64,000 bases of DNA from Pseudomonas sp. UYIF39 (GTDB taxonomy: Bacteria; Pseudomonadota; Gammaproteobacteria; Pseudomonadales; Pseudomonadaceae). A program made the translations under genes and the position numbers. Each line of letters begins with the position of its first letter. Within the stretch, counting starts at the first letter, position 1. The notes under the pieces are model-generated. The model was not told the origin of the DNA and did not search any database. It was given only the letters and a program-made list of their open reading frames with translations. Below are positions 28,993 to 38,058 of the stretch, in pieces. Where the stretch lies: the NCBI RefSeq assembly GCF_029963765.1, contig NZ_JALBYU010000008.1:124001-188000 (forward strand). The letters run 5' to 3'.

Positions 28993-29931
28993 GTGAAAAT
29001 CCGTCTTTCCATCCTGAGCCTATTTTTTGCATTTACAGGGACTTTCACCACACCAATGGTCAACGCTGCCGACACCACTTCGGCGCCGCGAGATACGTCA
29101 ACACTGAAGATCGCTTCCGGCAGCGCATTGCTGATGGATCTGCAGACCAACAAAGTCATCTATGCCAGCAATCCTGACGTGGTGGTGCCAATCGCGTCCG
29201 TCAGCAAACTGATGACCGGCCTGGTCGTGGTTGAAGCCAGACAGAACATGGACGAATACATCTCCATCAACATCAGTGACACCCCGGAAATGAAAGGTGT
29301 GTTTTCCCGGGTCAAACTCAACAGCGAAATGCCGCGCAAGGAAATGCTGCTGATTGCCCTGATGTCCTCGGAAAACCGCGCTGCCGCGAGCCTGGCCCAT
29401 CATTATCCGGGTGGCTACGTCGCGTTCATTGCCGCAATGAATGCCAAAGCCAAAGCACTGGGCATGACCAGCACGCACTTCGTCGAACCCACCGGCCTCT
29501 CCCCTCGCAACGTGTCCACGGCCCGCGACCTGAGCAAACTGCTGATCGCTGCGCACAAGTACCCGCTGTTGACTGAGCTAAGTACTACCAAAGAAAAAAC
29601 TGTCTCGTTCCGTAAACCCAACTACAGCCTGGGTTTCCATAATACCGACCATTTGATCAACAAGCCGAACTGGGACATCAAGCTGACGAAAACCGGCTTC
29701 ACCAACGAGGCCGGTCACTGCCTGGTACTGGTCACCAGCATGGGCAACCGCCCGGTTGCGCTGGTTATCCTCGATGCTTTCGGCAAGTACACACACTTTG
29801 CCGATGCCAGCCGTATTCGCAGCTGGGTGGAAACAGGCCAAGGCACGAACGTACCGTCTGTAGCCTTGCAGTACAAATCCAACAAGAACCTCAAGCATCG
29901 TCAGAGCGGCGTGGTTGAAGCGTCTAAATAA
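28993..29931 (+). CDS. pbpG: D-alanyl-D-alanine endopeptidase (PBP7 type)
   Basis: A 312-residue penicillin-binding peptidase, here given the GTG start at 28993. The signal peptide ([27 protein letters not shown]) sends it to the periplasm. Catalytic motifs: SxxK as SVSK (Ser69-Lys72), SxN as SEN (126-128), KTG (233-235). It cuts D-Ala-DAP cross-links in peptidoglycan and is non-essential in relatives. Compared with PbpG of E. coli the length fits. It is followed by a terminator. Confidence 0.92.
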   Translation: MKIRLSILSLFFAFTGTFTTPMVNAADTTSAPRDTSTLKIASGSALLMDLQTNKVIYASNPDVVVPIASVSKLMTGLVVVEARQNMDEYISINISDTPEMKGVFSRVKLNSEMPRKEMLLIALMSSENRAAASLAHHYPGGYVAFIAAMNAKAKALGMTSTHFVEPTGLSPRNVSTARDLSKLLIAAHKYPLLTELSTTKEKTVSFRKPNYSLGFHNTDHLINKPNWDIKLTKTGFTNEAGHCLVLVTSMGNRPVALVILDAFGKYTHFADASRIRSWVETGQGTNVPSVALQYKSNKNLKHRQSGVVEASK

Positions 29932-29949
29932 GTAAACGACAGATGAAAG

Positions 29950-29977
29950 AAAGCCCCGACTATTCGGGGCTTTTTTT
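29950..29977 (+). terminator. Terminator after pbpG
   Basis: AAAGCCCCGA-CTAT-TCGGGGCTTT followed by further T residues, 18 bases behind the stop. It may also serve the minus-strand gene that ends at 29987. Confidence 0.88.
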
Positions 29978-29986
29978 CGTCCGGCG

Positions 29987-30202
29987 TCAGTCATTCGGCA
30001 GCGGCATCTGGTCGTCATCCGGAATGCCGTCCCCGACACTCGGGTCATTCCAGCCCTGTGGATGCTCCGTCGGCACGATCACCGGCCTGGCCAAAGGATC
30101 CCTTAACGGGCTGTCCGGATCCATCACGGGGTCGATGTCGTTTTCAGGGGTGGTTGGAACGCTGTCCGGACGTTTGTCGTTGAAACTCGAATCAGTAGAC
30201 AT
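29987..30202 (-). CDS. Small Asp/Pro-rich protein of unknown function
   Basis: A 71-residue protein starting MSTDSSFNDKRPDS (30202; an alternative ATG lies two codons upstream). It is hydrophilic and acidic, rich in Pro and Asp (TPENDIDPVMDPDSPLRDP), with no signal or membrane segment, and is probably disordered. AGTGAGGTGCG upstream holds a usable AGGTG site. It lies 17 bases behind a similar small gene, so the two are probably co-transcribed. Family not recognised. Confidence 0.6.
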   Translation of the reverse strand: MSTDSSFNDKRPDSVPTTPENDIDPVMDPDSPLRDPLARPVIVPTEHPQGWNDPSVGDGIPDDDQMPLPND

Positions 30203-30219
30203 ACGCACCTCACTAAGGC

Positions 30220-30426
30220 TCAGGGTTTCAGATTGGCGAGTGGATCGTAAGGCTTCGCGGGAGCCTTGGTGTTGTCGCCCGGCTTCACATCCCTGGGGGC
30301 CTTGGCAGGTCCGATGGGGTCGACCTGAGGATCAGCGAGATCCGGTGAATCGGGATCGAACCCCAACTCATCGCCCGAAGAATGCTCAGAAGAGTGCGGG
30401 CCGACGGGGGTAGTGGAATGTGCCAT
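30220..30426 (-). CDS. Small Asp/Pro-rich protein of unknown function
   Basis: A 68-residue protein starting MAHSTTPVGPHSSEHSS (30426), with AAAGGAGGTGCCT directly upstream, a very strong ribosome site. The composition (FDPDSPDLADPQVDPIGPAK) resembles its downstream neighbour, suggesting a duplicated or co-functioning pair of disordered proteins. No known domain was recognised. Confidence 0.65.
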   Translation of the reverse strand: MAHSTTPVGPHSSEHSSGDELGFDPDSPDLADPQVDPIGPAKAPRDVKPGDNTKAPAKPYDPLANLKP

Positions 30427-30520
30427 AGGCACCTCCTTTGAGTCTGGCCCGGAGAAATCCGGGCCCTACTTTGTTAGAGGTCGGCAAAGTGCAGGGGTGC
30501 CCGACAGATGACGAACGGAC

Positions 30521-31198
30521 TTATTGCGCGTTCAGCGCTTTCTTCGCCCTGGCGGCCGCCTGCTCCTGGCCTGCCTGGGCAAGGTCGCTCGCTGCCTTGA
30601 GCCATCGCTGTTGATCGACATTGGCCGGCAATTGATTCGGCTTCTGAATCAGCACGGCCCAGCCACCGGCATCCTTGAGCGCCGATTCAAACGAACCGAA
30701 GCCCATCAACTCCCGACGATTCATGCCCGAGCGCAGCACCACTGTCTGTTTCTGACGGTTGTACCCGGCAAGAATGGCGTAACGCGGTTCAGCCCAGAAC
30801 GCCGAGCCTTCTGTGAATCGCACCATTACCGGGTAGCCAGCCGCAACCTGGGTCAAAAGTGCAGGCAGATTGCTGTCGAGGGGATAGACGACCATGCCGT
30901 ACTCGCGAGCGAGGTTCTGCATGTTCTGCTGCAACTGGGCTTCGGCGCCCGGTAAATGCAACGGTTTTTCGAGCAACCCTGGCGTAATCACAATGCCTTG
31001 CTGGGACAACATGCTGGCCAGCACTTGTGGCCCACTCTGATTCGCCACGCCACGGTAGAACGTGCCACTGAGCTCGACTCGCTCCGGCAGGCGCTTGATT
31101 TCAGGTGCCACACTTCCTGCGCAGCCAGCCAGACCTGCAACGCAGCCAACGACCAGCACTAAAGATCGAATTCGAGAAAATACCCGCACCATCATCAC
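30521..31198 (-). CDS. C39-peptidase-fold lipoprotein lacking catalytic Cys and His
   Basis: A 225-residue protein with a lipobox (LVVGCVAGLAGCAGS). The body resembles the papain-like C39 fold: FYRGVANQSGPQVLASMLSQ aligns with the FYPQ...QCGPAALATVL motif of active members, and EPRYAILAGYNRQKQ with the WHYAVVVGYD motif. The catalytic Cys is Ser, and the catalytic His is Arg, so it should not be a working peptidase. The C-terminal 50 residues are helical and Ala/Gln-rich. Start: the ATG cluster MMMVRVFS; the exact start is uncertain by three codons. It is probably a periplasmic-facing lipoprotein of unknown role. Confidence 0.65.
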   Translation of the reverse strand: MMMVRVFSRIRSLVLVVGCVAGLAGCAGSVAPEIKRLPERVELSGTFYRGVANQSGPQVLASMLSQQGIVITPGLLEKPLHLPGAEAQLQQNMQNLAREYGMVVYPLDSNLPALLTQVAAGYPVMVRFTEGSAFWAEPRYAILAGYNRQKQTVVLRSGMNRRELMGFGSFESALKDAGGWAVLIQKPNQLPANVDQQRWLKAASDLAQAGQEQAAARAKKALNAQ

Positions 31199-31417
31199 TC
31201 TCTTGATTTAGACGCCAGGCATTCACGCTCCCGGCTTGGCCGTCGATCATAGGACGCCGCGCGGCAGCGGTATAGCCTTAACCGGCAGATGATGGCATTC
31301 GATAAAGCGAACTGATTGGTGACAGCCGACCTTTGGTCAATAGCCTGAAACACAGCAGCGACTAGACTGTCATGTGCAAAGAGTGTGTGCCTGCAGCAGG
31401 GCGAAGAGGAGGCACTG

Positions 31418-31585
31418 ATGAGCCTGGCAATGACCATTGTGATGTTGATTTCTGGCTGGCTGGCCGTTGCCGCCGCCATGTTATGGGGAGTCCTGCGAAT
31501 TACCCGCCGGCACCATCATCCGGCTCGGTCGGTGCCGGTAGCGAAAACCGATACAACCGATGCACACCACGTTACCGCGCACTGA
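31418..31585 (+). CDS. Small membrane protein, 55 residues
   Basis: ATG 31418 lies five bases behind GAGGAGG, an excellent ribosome site. There is one N-terminal membrane helix (TIVMLISGWLAVAAAMLWGV), then a basic, His-rich tail (RITRRHHHPARSV). It is likely an inner-membrane single-span protein with the tail in the cytosol. A terminator follows. Family not recognised. Confidence 0.65.
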   Translation: MSLAMTIVMLISGWLAVAAAMLWGVLRITRRHHHPARSVPVAKTDTTDAHHVTAH

Positions 31586-31611
31586 ACGACACCATTGTGT
31601 AGCGCAAACAA

Positions 31612-31651
31612 AAACGGCCGCCCGGGCTCTTTCGAGCACAGGCGGCCGTTT
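31612..31651. terminator. Bidirectional terminator between the small membrane protein and terC
   Basis: AAACGGCCGCC and GGCGGCCGTTT pair perfectly around an 18-base loop that itself has GCTC/GAGC. It serves convergent genes. Confidence 0.85.
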
Positions 31652-31664
31652 CGTTTAACGCAGA

Positions 31665-32414
31665 TTAAGCTTCAGCGGCTAAACGCTTCTGCTTCGACCG
31701 TCGCGACATCATGTTCAAACCCTCGATCGTCGCCGAGAACGCCATGGCCGCATACACATAGCCTTTCGGTACATGGGCGCCGAAGCCTTCGGCGATCAGC
31801 GTCATGCCGATCATGATCAGGAAGCCCAGCGCCAGCATCACCACCGTCGGGTTGTCGTTGATGAACTTGGCCAGAGGATCAGCCGCCAGCAACATCACCA
31901 ACACCGACACCACCACCGCGATGATCATGATCGGCAAATGCTCGGTCATGCCGACAGCGGTAATAATGCTGTCGATGGAGAACACCATGTCCAGCAGCAG
32001 GATCTGACCGATCGCGGCAGCGAAGCCCAGGGTCACGGTCGAGGTGGCCGACGTCGGATCATCCGGCGCAGGGTCCATGCTGTGATGGATCTCGGTGGTC
32101 GCCTTCCACAACAGGAACAGGCCGCCGGCAATCAGAATCATGTCCTTCCAGGAGAACGTCTGGCCCAAGATATCGATCACAGGTTCAGTCAACTGGACGA
32201 TGAACGCGATGGTGCTCAACAGCGCCAGTCGCAGGATCAGCGCCATGCCGATACCAATGCGCCGCGCCTTCTGCCGGTGCTGCTCGGGCAGTTTATTGGT
32301 CAGGATCGAAATGAAGATCAGGTTATCGATGCCGAGCACGATTTCCATAACGATCAACGTAGCCAGGGCGACCCAGGCGGTGGGGCTTGCAGCAAGTTCT
32401 AAAAGGTATTCCAT
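31665..32414 (-). CDS. TerC-family integral membrane protein
   Basis: A 249-residue protein with about seven membrane helices. The TerC marks are two acidic intramembrane motifs: [14 protein letters not shown] near residue 25 and [16 protein letters not shown] near 140. Members of this family (Alx, TerC) export manganese or protect metalloprotein export. There is no yybP-ykoY riboswitch upstream: only 28 bases separate it from the next gene. The tail SRRSKQKRL is cytosolic. A manganese role is by family only. Confidence 0.88.
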   Translation of the reverse strand: MEYLLELAASPTAWVALATLIVMEIVLGIDNLIFISILTNKLPEQHRQKARRIGIGMALILRLALLSTIAFIVQLTEPVIDILGQTFSWKDMILIAGGLFLLWKATTEIHHSMDPAPDDPTSATSTVTLGFAAAIGQILLLDMVFSIDSIITAVGMTEHLPIMIIAVVVSVLVMLLAADPLAKFINDNPTVVMLALGFLIMIGMTLIAEGFGAHVPKGYVYAAMAFSATIEGLNMMSRRSKQKRLAAEA

Positions 32415-32442
32415 GGGTCAGTCCTGACTCGTTTAAGACGGT

Positions 32443-32685
32443 TTAGATTTCCTGGGACGAAGATTCGGTTTTCTCTTTATCTTCGCCCGATTGTTCTTTC
32501 TTGCTGATCAGCCCGCCAGTGGCGTCACTGATTGCCTGCTCTGCGGCTTTGTGGGTGTCGTCGATCGCTTGTTTGGCGGTTTCGGCAGCCTTGCCCATCA
32601 GTTGCTGAGCGCTTTTTTCGGCCTGGTCACAACCGGCCAATACCAGTAAAGACGTGATCAGCAGTGCCGTGGTTTTAAGCTTCAT
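32443..32685 (-). CDS. Small lipoprotein, 80 residues
   Basis: Signal peptide and lipobox LLITSLLVLAGCDQAE (Cys19). The mature part is a short amphipathic, Ala/Lys/Glu-rich helix (AQQLMGKAAETAKQAIDDTHKAAEQAI) with a charged Ser/Glu tail. It lies 28 bases upstream of terC and may be co-transcribed. GGAAAGCATC precedes the ATG. Function unknown. Confidence 0.75.
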   Translation of the reverse strand: MKLKTTALLITSLLVLAGCDQAEKSAQQLMGKAAETAKQAIDDTHKAAEQAISDATGGLISKKEQSGEDKEKTESSSQEI

Positions 32686-32820
32686 GATGCTTTCCTCGAT
32701 AGAGCAAACCGGGCGGAAACGATGGCCCGTTGATAGCGAGGCATTCTAGGGAGGCAAACACTTCAGGAAAATTCGTATTTTTAGCGGTTATACTTCGGTT
32801 TTAACGAACTGTAGGTCGCC

Positions 32821-33720
32821 ATGCTCAACTATCGACAGCTGCATTACTTCTGGGTGGTGGCCAAGACCGGCAGCATCGTGCGCGCCTGCGAGCAGCTGAA
32901 TCTGACGCCGCAGACCATCAGCGGGCAGATTTCCCTGCTCGAACAAACTTATGGCATCGAGCTGTTTCGCCGTGTCGGCCGGCAACTGGAACTCACTGAG
33001 TCCGGCCGTCAGGCACTGCCCTACGCCGAGCAAATGTTTCAGCTGGGCGGCGAACTGGAACTGATGCTGCGAGCACAGCCCAACGAACAGCAGATTCTGT
33101 TTCGGGTTGGCGTGGCAGATGTGGTGCCCAAATCCATCGTCTATCGCCTGATTGCGCCGACCATGGAATTGAGCGAGCCGCTGCGCATCACCTGTCGCGA
33201 AGACAAACTGGAACGCCTGCTCGCCGACCTGGCGATCCAGCGTCTCGACCTGGTGATCTCCGACAGTCCGATGCCCTCGCACCTGGACATCAAGGGCTAC
33301 AGCCAGAAACTTGGGGAATGCGGTATCAGCTTCTTCGCCATTGCTGAACTGGCGGCGCAATTCGGTCAGGATTTCCCCCGCAGCCTGCACGGCGCACCGC
33401 TGCTGATTCCCGGGCCGGAGACCGTGGTGCGCAGTCGCTTGCAGCGCTGGTTTGCCGAGCAGCAGATCCAGCCGCGCATCGTCGGCGAGTTCGACGACAG
33501 CGCCTTGATGCAGGCGTTTGGCCAATCCGGCAGCGGGATTTTCATCGGCCCGAGTGTGATTGCCGACGAGGTGAAACGCCAATACGGCGTGGAATTGATT
33601 GGCCAGACCGACGCGGTGACCGAGTCGTTCTACGCCATTTCGGTGGAACGCAAGGTCAAGCACCCCGGCATTGTCGCGATTACCGAAGGTGCCCGACGCG
33701 AGCTGTTCACCGAGATGTGA
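32821..33720 (+). CDS. nhaR: LysR-family transcriptional activator NhaR
   Basis: A 299-residue LTTR. The N-terminus MLNYRQLHYFWVVAKTGSIVRACEQLNLTPQTISGQI is the NhaR signature. In E. coli NhaR responds to sodium and activates nhaA. Here no nhaA antiporter is adjacent: the left neighbour is the small lipoprotein (divergent) and the right one an MFS gene (convergent). Its target is thus elsewhere or different. It ends 4 bases from the MFS gene's stop. Confidence 0.85.
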   Translation: MLNYRQLHYFWVVAKTGSIVRACEQLNLTPQTISGQISLLEQTYGIELFRRVGRQLELTESGRQALPYAEQMFQLGGELELMLRAQPNEQQILFRVGVADVVPKSIVYRLIAPTMELSEPLRITCREDKLERLLADLAIQRLDLVISDSPMPSHLDIKGYSQKLGECGISFFAIAELAAQFGQDFPRSLHGAPLLIPGPETVVRSRLQRWFAEQQIQPRIVGEFDDSALMQAFGQSGSGIFIGPSVIADEVKRQYGVELIGQTDAVTESFYAISVERKVKHPGIVAITEGARRELFTEM

Positions 33721-33724
33721 GGTG

Positions 33725-34879
33725 TCAGGCGCAGACTTCGCGGGGCTTGAAGGTCATCAGCGCGATGGCCAAGAGGATCGAGGCGAGGATAAAAGCGGCC
33801 GCCGCGAAACCAAGACCTTGCAGGCCTACACCGTCGATGACCCTACCGCCGATCATGGCGCCCAGGCCGATCCCGAGGTTAGCCCCGGCAATGTTCAGCG
33901 ATGCCGCGAACGCCGGCGCTTCGGGTGCAGCCTTCATCAATCGCACATGGCTGACCAGGAACAACGCCGCCTGAGTCACGCCCCAGATCCCCATCGCCGC
34001 TGCCAGTCCCAGCGGCGAATGAATGTTCGGCACCAACGCCACCAGGCCGGCGATCATGAACGCGCAGAACATCATCGAGGCAATCAACGGATGACGATCC
34101 ACCGCGCGGCCGCCCAGTGAGTTGCCGATCAACCCGACCGCGCCGAAGCCCATCAGGCACCAGCCGACCACCGTGCCGCTGAAGCCAGCCAGTCGCTCAA
34201 GAATGTCCGCCAGATAGGTATAAGCGGTAAACATGCCGCTAAACACCAGGATCGACAGCAGCACATGGCCAACCATCAGCGGACTACGCAAAATTTTGAA
34301 TTGCGAACTGAAGCTCACTTGATGCTGATGCAGATTGGTTTTCGGCAGGTAGATAAAAAGCAGCAACGCCTTGGCAAACGCGATCACCGCCAGAATGCCG
34401 AAGGCACTGCGCCAACCGAACGCATCGGAGATCAGTGTGCCCACCGGAATACCGAACACAGTGGCGCAGACAATCCCGAATCCGATCTTGGCAATGGCGC
34501 GGCCGGCGTAGTCCGGGCCGACAATGTCCACCGCGGTTTCACTGGCCAGCGCCCAGAACACTGGCAAGCCCAACGCGGGGATCAACCGAGCGACGGACAT
34601 CACCCAAATGTTCGGCGCAAACGCCGCGAGGGTGTTGGCCAGGCCGAACATGATCAGCACCGAGATGAACAACTTGCGGCGCTCAAACCGGGCGAAATAG
34701 GCGGTCAGGAACGGCCCGAATGCGGCGACTGTGAAGGCGAACAAGGTCACCAGCAAACCCGCTTGCGGGATGCTGACTTCAAGGTCTCGAGCGATCGCTG
34801 GCAACAGGCCGACGATGATGAATTCCGTGGTCAGCACCGTGAAACCGGCGGCAGACAACAGAAGGATGGGCAACAGCAT
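33725..34879 (-). CDS. MFS efflux transporter (DHA1, AraJ/YdhP-like)
   Basis: A 384-residue, 12-helix permease with TEFIIVGLLPAIARDLEVSI at the start, the DHA1 drug:proton antiporter N-terminal pattern, motif A-like ARFERRKLF in the loop between helices 2 and 3, and ALASETAVDIVGPDYAGRA. This group exports sugars, purines or drugs; the substrate cannot be told. Single gene. Confidence 0.85.
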   Translation of the reverse strand: MLLPILLLSAAGFTVLTTEFIIVGLLPAIARDLEVSIPQAGLLVTLFAFTVAAFGPFLTAYFARFERRKLFISVLIMFGLANTLAAFAPNIWVMSVARLIPALGLPVFWALASETAVDIVGPDYAGRAIAKIGFGIVCATVFGIPVGTLISDAFGWRSAFGILAVIAFAKALLLFIYLPKTNLHQHQVSFSSQFKILRSPLMVGHVLLSILVFSGMFTAYTYLADILERLAGFSGTVVGWCLMGFGAVGLIGNSLGGRAVDRHPLIASMMFCAFMIAGLVALVPNIHSPLGLAAAMGIWGVTQAALFLVSHVRLMKAAPEAPAFAASLNIAGANLGIGLGAMIGGRVIDGVGLQGLGFAAAAFILASILLAIALMTFKPREVCA

Positions 34880-35159
34880 GCAGAACTCCAGAAAACGACG
34901 ACACCAGCGATAGCCCGAAGGCCCACTGGCATGACTTGAAAATGAGGATGGCGAATCTTAACAGAGTGTTTCCGATCAGGGTTGCACGAACCTGCCGATC
35001 TCGTTGACCCTCGGGCGGCAGATCGTCACAGGTCTGAAGGATAAAGGCCACGCTGTGATAAAGTCCGCGCCCTGCGATACGTACACCCTGTTCATCGGCC
35101 ATTGATTGGCATTGATGTCGCGATACCCCCGCACCTAAAAAAATCAGAGATGCCGTTTT

Positions 35160-36392
35160 ATGACCGCTTCATCCCCTTCTTTATGGTTACGCCTGAATCG
35201 CTTAAGCCTGGTCACACAAATCATCATTGGCCTGATCGCCGGGATTGCCCTCGCGCTGTTCGCACCGGAGGTGGCGAAGTCCACTGCGTTTATCGGCAAA
35301 GTCTTCGTATCGGCACTTAAAGCTGTCGCGCCGATTCTGGTGTTCGTGCTGGTCATGGCCTCGATTGCCAACCATAAGCACGGCCAGGAAACCCACATCC
35401 GGCCGATTCTGTTTCTGTATCTGCAGGGAACGTTTGCGGCGGCGGTGGTGGCCGTTGTCGCCAGTACGCTGTTCCCCTCGAGCCTGGTATTGGCGACTCA
35501 CGACGTTGCGGTCACTGCACCGGGCGGTATCAGTGAAGTGCTGCAAAGTCTGCTGCTGAGCGTGGTCGACAACCCGGTCAGCGCGCTGATGAATGCCAAC
35601 TTCATCGGCATTCTGGCGTGGGCGATTGGCATGGGCGTTGCCATTCGCCATGCCGGTGACACCACTCGCGAGGTGCTCGGCGACTTGTCCAACGGTGTGA
35701 CCCTGATCGTGCGTTTGGTGATTCGTTTTGCGCCGCTGGGCATTTTCGGTCTGGTGGCTTCGACCCTCGCCACCTCCGGTTTCGGTGCCTTGATCGGCTA
35801 TGTGCATCTGCTGGCGGTTTTGCTGGGCTGCATGCTGTTTGTAGCGCTGGTGATGAACCCGGTCATCGTGTTCTGGAAACTGCGTCGCAACCCTTATCCG
35901 TTGGTGCTGATGTGCCTGCGGGAAAGCGGCATCACGGCGTTTTTCACCCGCAGTTCGGCGGCGAACATTCCGGTCAATCTGGAATTGAGCAAGCGCCTAG
36001 GCCTGCACGAAGACACTTACTCGGTCTCGATCCCGCTGGGTGCAACCATCAACATGGCGGGTGCGGCGATCACCATTACTGTGCTGACCCTGGCCGCCGT
36101 GCATACGCTGGGCATCGCCGTGGACATTCCGACCGCCATCCTGCTGAGCATCGTCGCGGCGATCTGTGCCTGTGGCGCTTCGGGCGTGGCGGGCGGCTCG
36201 TTGCTGCTGATTCCACTGGCGTGCAGCCTGTTTGGCATCCCCAGTGAAATCGCCATGCAGGTGGTGGCCGTCGGATTCATCATCGGTGTGCTGCAGGACT
36301 CCGCGGAAACCGCGCTGAACTCCTCCACCGACGTACTGTTTACGGCCGCCGCTTGCCTGGGCGAAGACGAAAAAGCTCAGCGTCTGGCGTAA
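35160..36392 (+). CDS. sstT: Serine/threonine:Na+ symporter
   Basis: A 410-residue protein of the dicarboxylate/amino acid:cation symporter family. SstT features: the opening helix [20 protein letters not shown], serine-rich hairpin [41 protein letters not shown] and [17 protein letters not shown]. It imports Ser and Thr with sodium. Length equals E. coli SstT (414). GTGATAAAG/TGCGATACG in the 280-base upstream gap may be promoter parts but are not convincing. It is followed by a strong terminator. Confidence 0.94.
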   Translation: MTASSPSLWLRLNRLSLVTQIIIGLIAGIALALFAPEVAKSTAFIGKVFVSALKAVAPILVFVLVMASIANHKHGQETHIRPILFLYLQGTFAAAVVAVVASTLFPSSLVLATHDVAVTAPGGISEVLQSLLLSVVDNPVSALMNANFIGILAWAIGMGVAIRHAGDTTREVLGDLSNGVTLIVRLVIRFAPLGIFGLVASTLATSGFGALIGYVHLLAVLLGCMLFVALVMNPVIVFWKLRRNPYPLVLMCLRESGITAFFTRSSAANIPVNLELSKRLGLHEDTYSVSIPLGATINMAGAAITITVLTLAAVHTLGIAVDIPTAILLSIVAAICACGASGVAGGSLLLIPLACSLFGIPSEIAMQVVAVGFIIGVLQDSAETALNSSTDVLFTAAACLGEDEKAQRLA

Positions 36393-36402
36393 CAAAGATC
36401 AA

Positions 36403-36442
36403 AAAAAAGCCCGCCAAGGTTCACACCTTGGCGGGCTTTTTT
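36403..36442. terminator. Terminator after sstT
   Basis: AAAAAAGCCCGCCAAGGT-TCAC-ACCTTGGCGGGCTTTTTT, an 18-bp perfect stem with T-runs both ways, between convergent genes. Confidence 0.95.
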
Positions 36443-36454
36443 ACGTCGGGAGGT

Positions 36455-36964
36455 TTAGAACGCGCCCATGTAATCGCGCTTGCCCACTTCCACACCGTTG
36501 TGACGCAGCAGTGCGTAGGTGGTGGTGACGTGGAAGAAGAATTGCGGCAGACCGTAGCTCAGCAGGTAAGCCTGGCCGGTGAAGCGCTTCTCTTTCGGCG
36601 TGCCCTGACGGGTGATGATTTCGATGCCTTCCTTGCCGTCGATCTGTTCCGGTTTGATCTCGCCGATGAAGGCCAGCACTTTGGCGATCAGCGCTTGTAG
36701 CTCGGCGAAGGTGGTTTCGGTGTCGTCGTATTTCGGCAGTTCAACTTCGGCCAGACGCGCGGAAACGCCCTTGGCGAAATCAACGGCGATCTGCACCTGA
36801 CGGATCAGCGGGAACATATCCGGGTACAGACGGGCTTGCAGGAAAGCATTTGGGTCGATGTTCTTGGCGGTGGCGTGGGCTTCGGCCTTGTTCAAAACGT
36901 CGCTCAGGGCGTTGAGCATTTGTTTGAAAACCGGGACGGAAGTGGCGTACAGGGAAATAGTCAT
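36455..36964 (-). CDS. DUF1993 family protein
   Basis: A 169-residue, four-helix DinB-like protein (start MTISLYATSVPVFKQMLNAL). Conserved DUF1993 patterns are ARLYPDMFPLIRQVQIAVDFAKG and YLLSYGLPQFFFHVTTTYALLRHNGVEVGKRDYMG. The fold may bind a metal by analogy with DinB, but ligands were not verified. CAAAACACGAG... no strong SD was seen upstream; a GGAGG-like site is absent, though CCTCCTG on the plus strand nearby gives AGGAGG on the minus strand 25 bases away. Confidence 0.8.
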   Translation of the reverse strand: MTISLYATSVPVFKQMLNALSDVLNKAEAHATAKNIDPNAFLQARLYPDMFPLIRQVQIAVDFAKGVSARLAEVELPKYDDTETTFAELQALIAKVLAFIGEIKPEQIDGKEGIEIITRQGTPKEKRFTGQAYLLSYGLPQFFFHVTTTYALLRHNGVEVGKRDYMGAF

Positions 36965-37119
36965 GGCAGTCTCGTGTTGTGACAGGAGGGAAACGTGGGG
37001 CGATTATAGCCATGCACGGTCCCCTGCGGCGGGTCTTTTATCCGGTGGGAAAAACGCAGCGCAAGCTCTAAACGATCTGCGTACGTTAGCCCCTCGCCGG
37101 CATGAAAACTTCAACTTGA

Positions 37120-38058
37120 TCAGTGTTTTTCTGCACTCGCCGACAGACCGGCCTTCGATTGGCTGAACCGGTAAAACAGGTTGGGCTCGCTCACAATGTA
37201 AAGCTCGCCTGCGCTGTCCATGGTCATGCCTTCGGCTTGCGGCGGCGTATGTTTGAGGTCACCCGCCAAGGCGCGCAGGGAGAGAATACTGACAAAGTTA
37301 CCCTGCTGGTCCAGTTCGGTCACATTGCTGGACTCTTCGCTTAGCAACAGTAAGTGGCCGGTGCGAGGATCGTAGTAACCCTCGGAAAGGTCTTTGCTGA
37401 AAACGCCGCGGTCGACCCAGGTCGTCAAGTCCTTGATACGGATCTGCATTTGGTTGCCAATGGAGCCGAGCATGCCGGTGACTGAGTACAGTTGCCGCGG
37501 ATCACGCTCCTTGATGGCGAAGATGCGGTCATTGGCCGGGTCATAGGTCACACCTTCAAACCCCTTGTTATGCTCGCTGAGGTTGATCTCAATGGCGAGT
37601 GATTCGGTTTGCTCCGCATGGATGGGGCCAGCGGTGTCCGGCAGGTTGAAAATGTGCAGCCGCTGCAACGTTTCATCGACGATGACCACTCGCCCTTTGC
37701 CCATGTATGCAATGCCTTCGGTGTCCTGGAAACCGATCAATGGGTAGCGTTCGAGCAAATCGCCGTCACGGGTCAGCACCAGAATCTCCATCGGCGCACT
37801 ATTGGTGATACCCAACAAGCGATCGTGATCAGGGTCATAGACGAGACCGGACAAATCGGTGATGCCCGGGATCGGCTTGCCTTCGATCGCGACCTTGTAG
37901 TCTGGCAGCCAGATATTTTTGTCTGACGCCTGATTGCCATACCAGCTGTTATGCCAGTGCGCGTACAACTGCCCGGGCAAGCCAAAATGAACGAAAACCA
38001 CGCTAACGCCGACCAGCGCGGCGATGAGCAGAGCTCCAGTCTTCCATGATTTACTCAT
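37120..38058 (-). CDS. SdiA-regulated-domain protein, membrane anchored beta-propeller
   Basis: A 312-residue protein. ATG 38058 overlaps the stop of the GT39 gene as ATGA, so it is translationally coupled and is the last gene of the operon. It has an N-terminal signal anchor (TGALLIAALVGVSVVFVHF) and a periplasmic propeller typical of the SdiA-regulated / esterase-like phytase group (DLSGLVYDPDHDRLLGITNSAP, QDTEGIAYMGKGRVVIVDET, NKGFEGVTYDPANDRIFAI, LSEGYYDPRTGHLLLLSEES). The Asp/Glu-rich repeats may bind a divalent ion. A phosphatase or lyase activity on the sugar-lipid is possible but not shown. Confidence 0.75.
   Translation of the reverse strand: MSKSWKTGALLIAALVGVSVVFVHFGLPGQLYAHWHNSWYGNQASDKNIWLPDYKVAIEGKPIPGITDLSGLVYDPDHDRLLGITNSAPMEILVLTRDGDLLERYPLIGFQDTEGIAYMGKGRVVIVDETLQRLHIFNLPDTAGPIHAEQTESLAIEINLSEHNKGFEGVTYDPANDRIFAIKERDPRQLYSVTGMLGSIGNQMQIRIKDLTTWVDRGVFSKDLSEGYYDPRTGHLLLLSEESSNVTELDQQGNFVSILSLRALAGDLKHTPPQAEGMTMDSAGELYIVSEPNLFYRFSQSKAGLSASAEKH

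Noticed and set aside
32415..32442. Possible yybP-ykoY (Mn) riboswitch before the terC-like gene
   Set aside because: Only 28 bases separate the genes, too short for the riboswitch.
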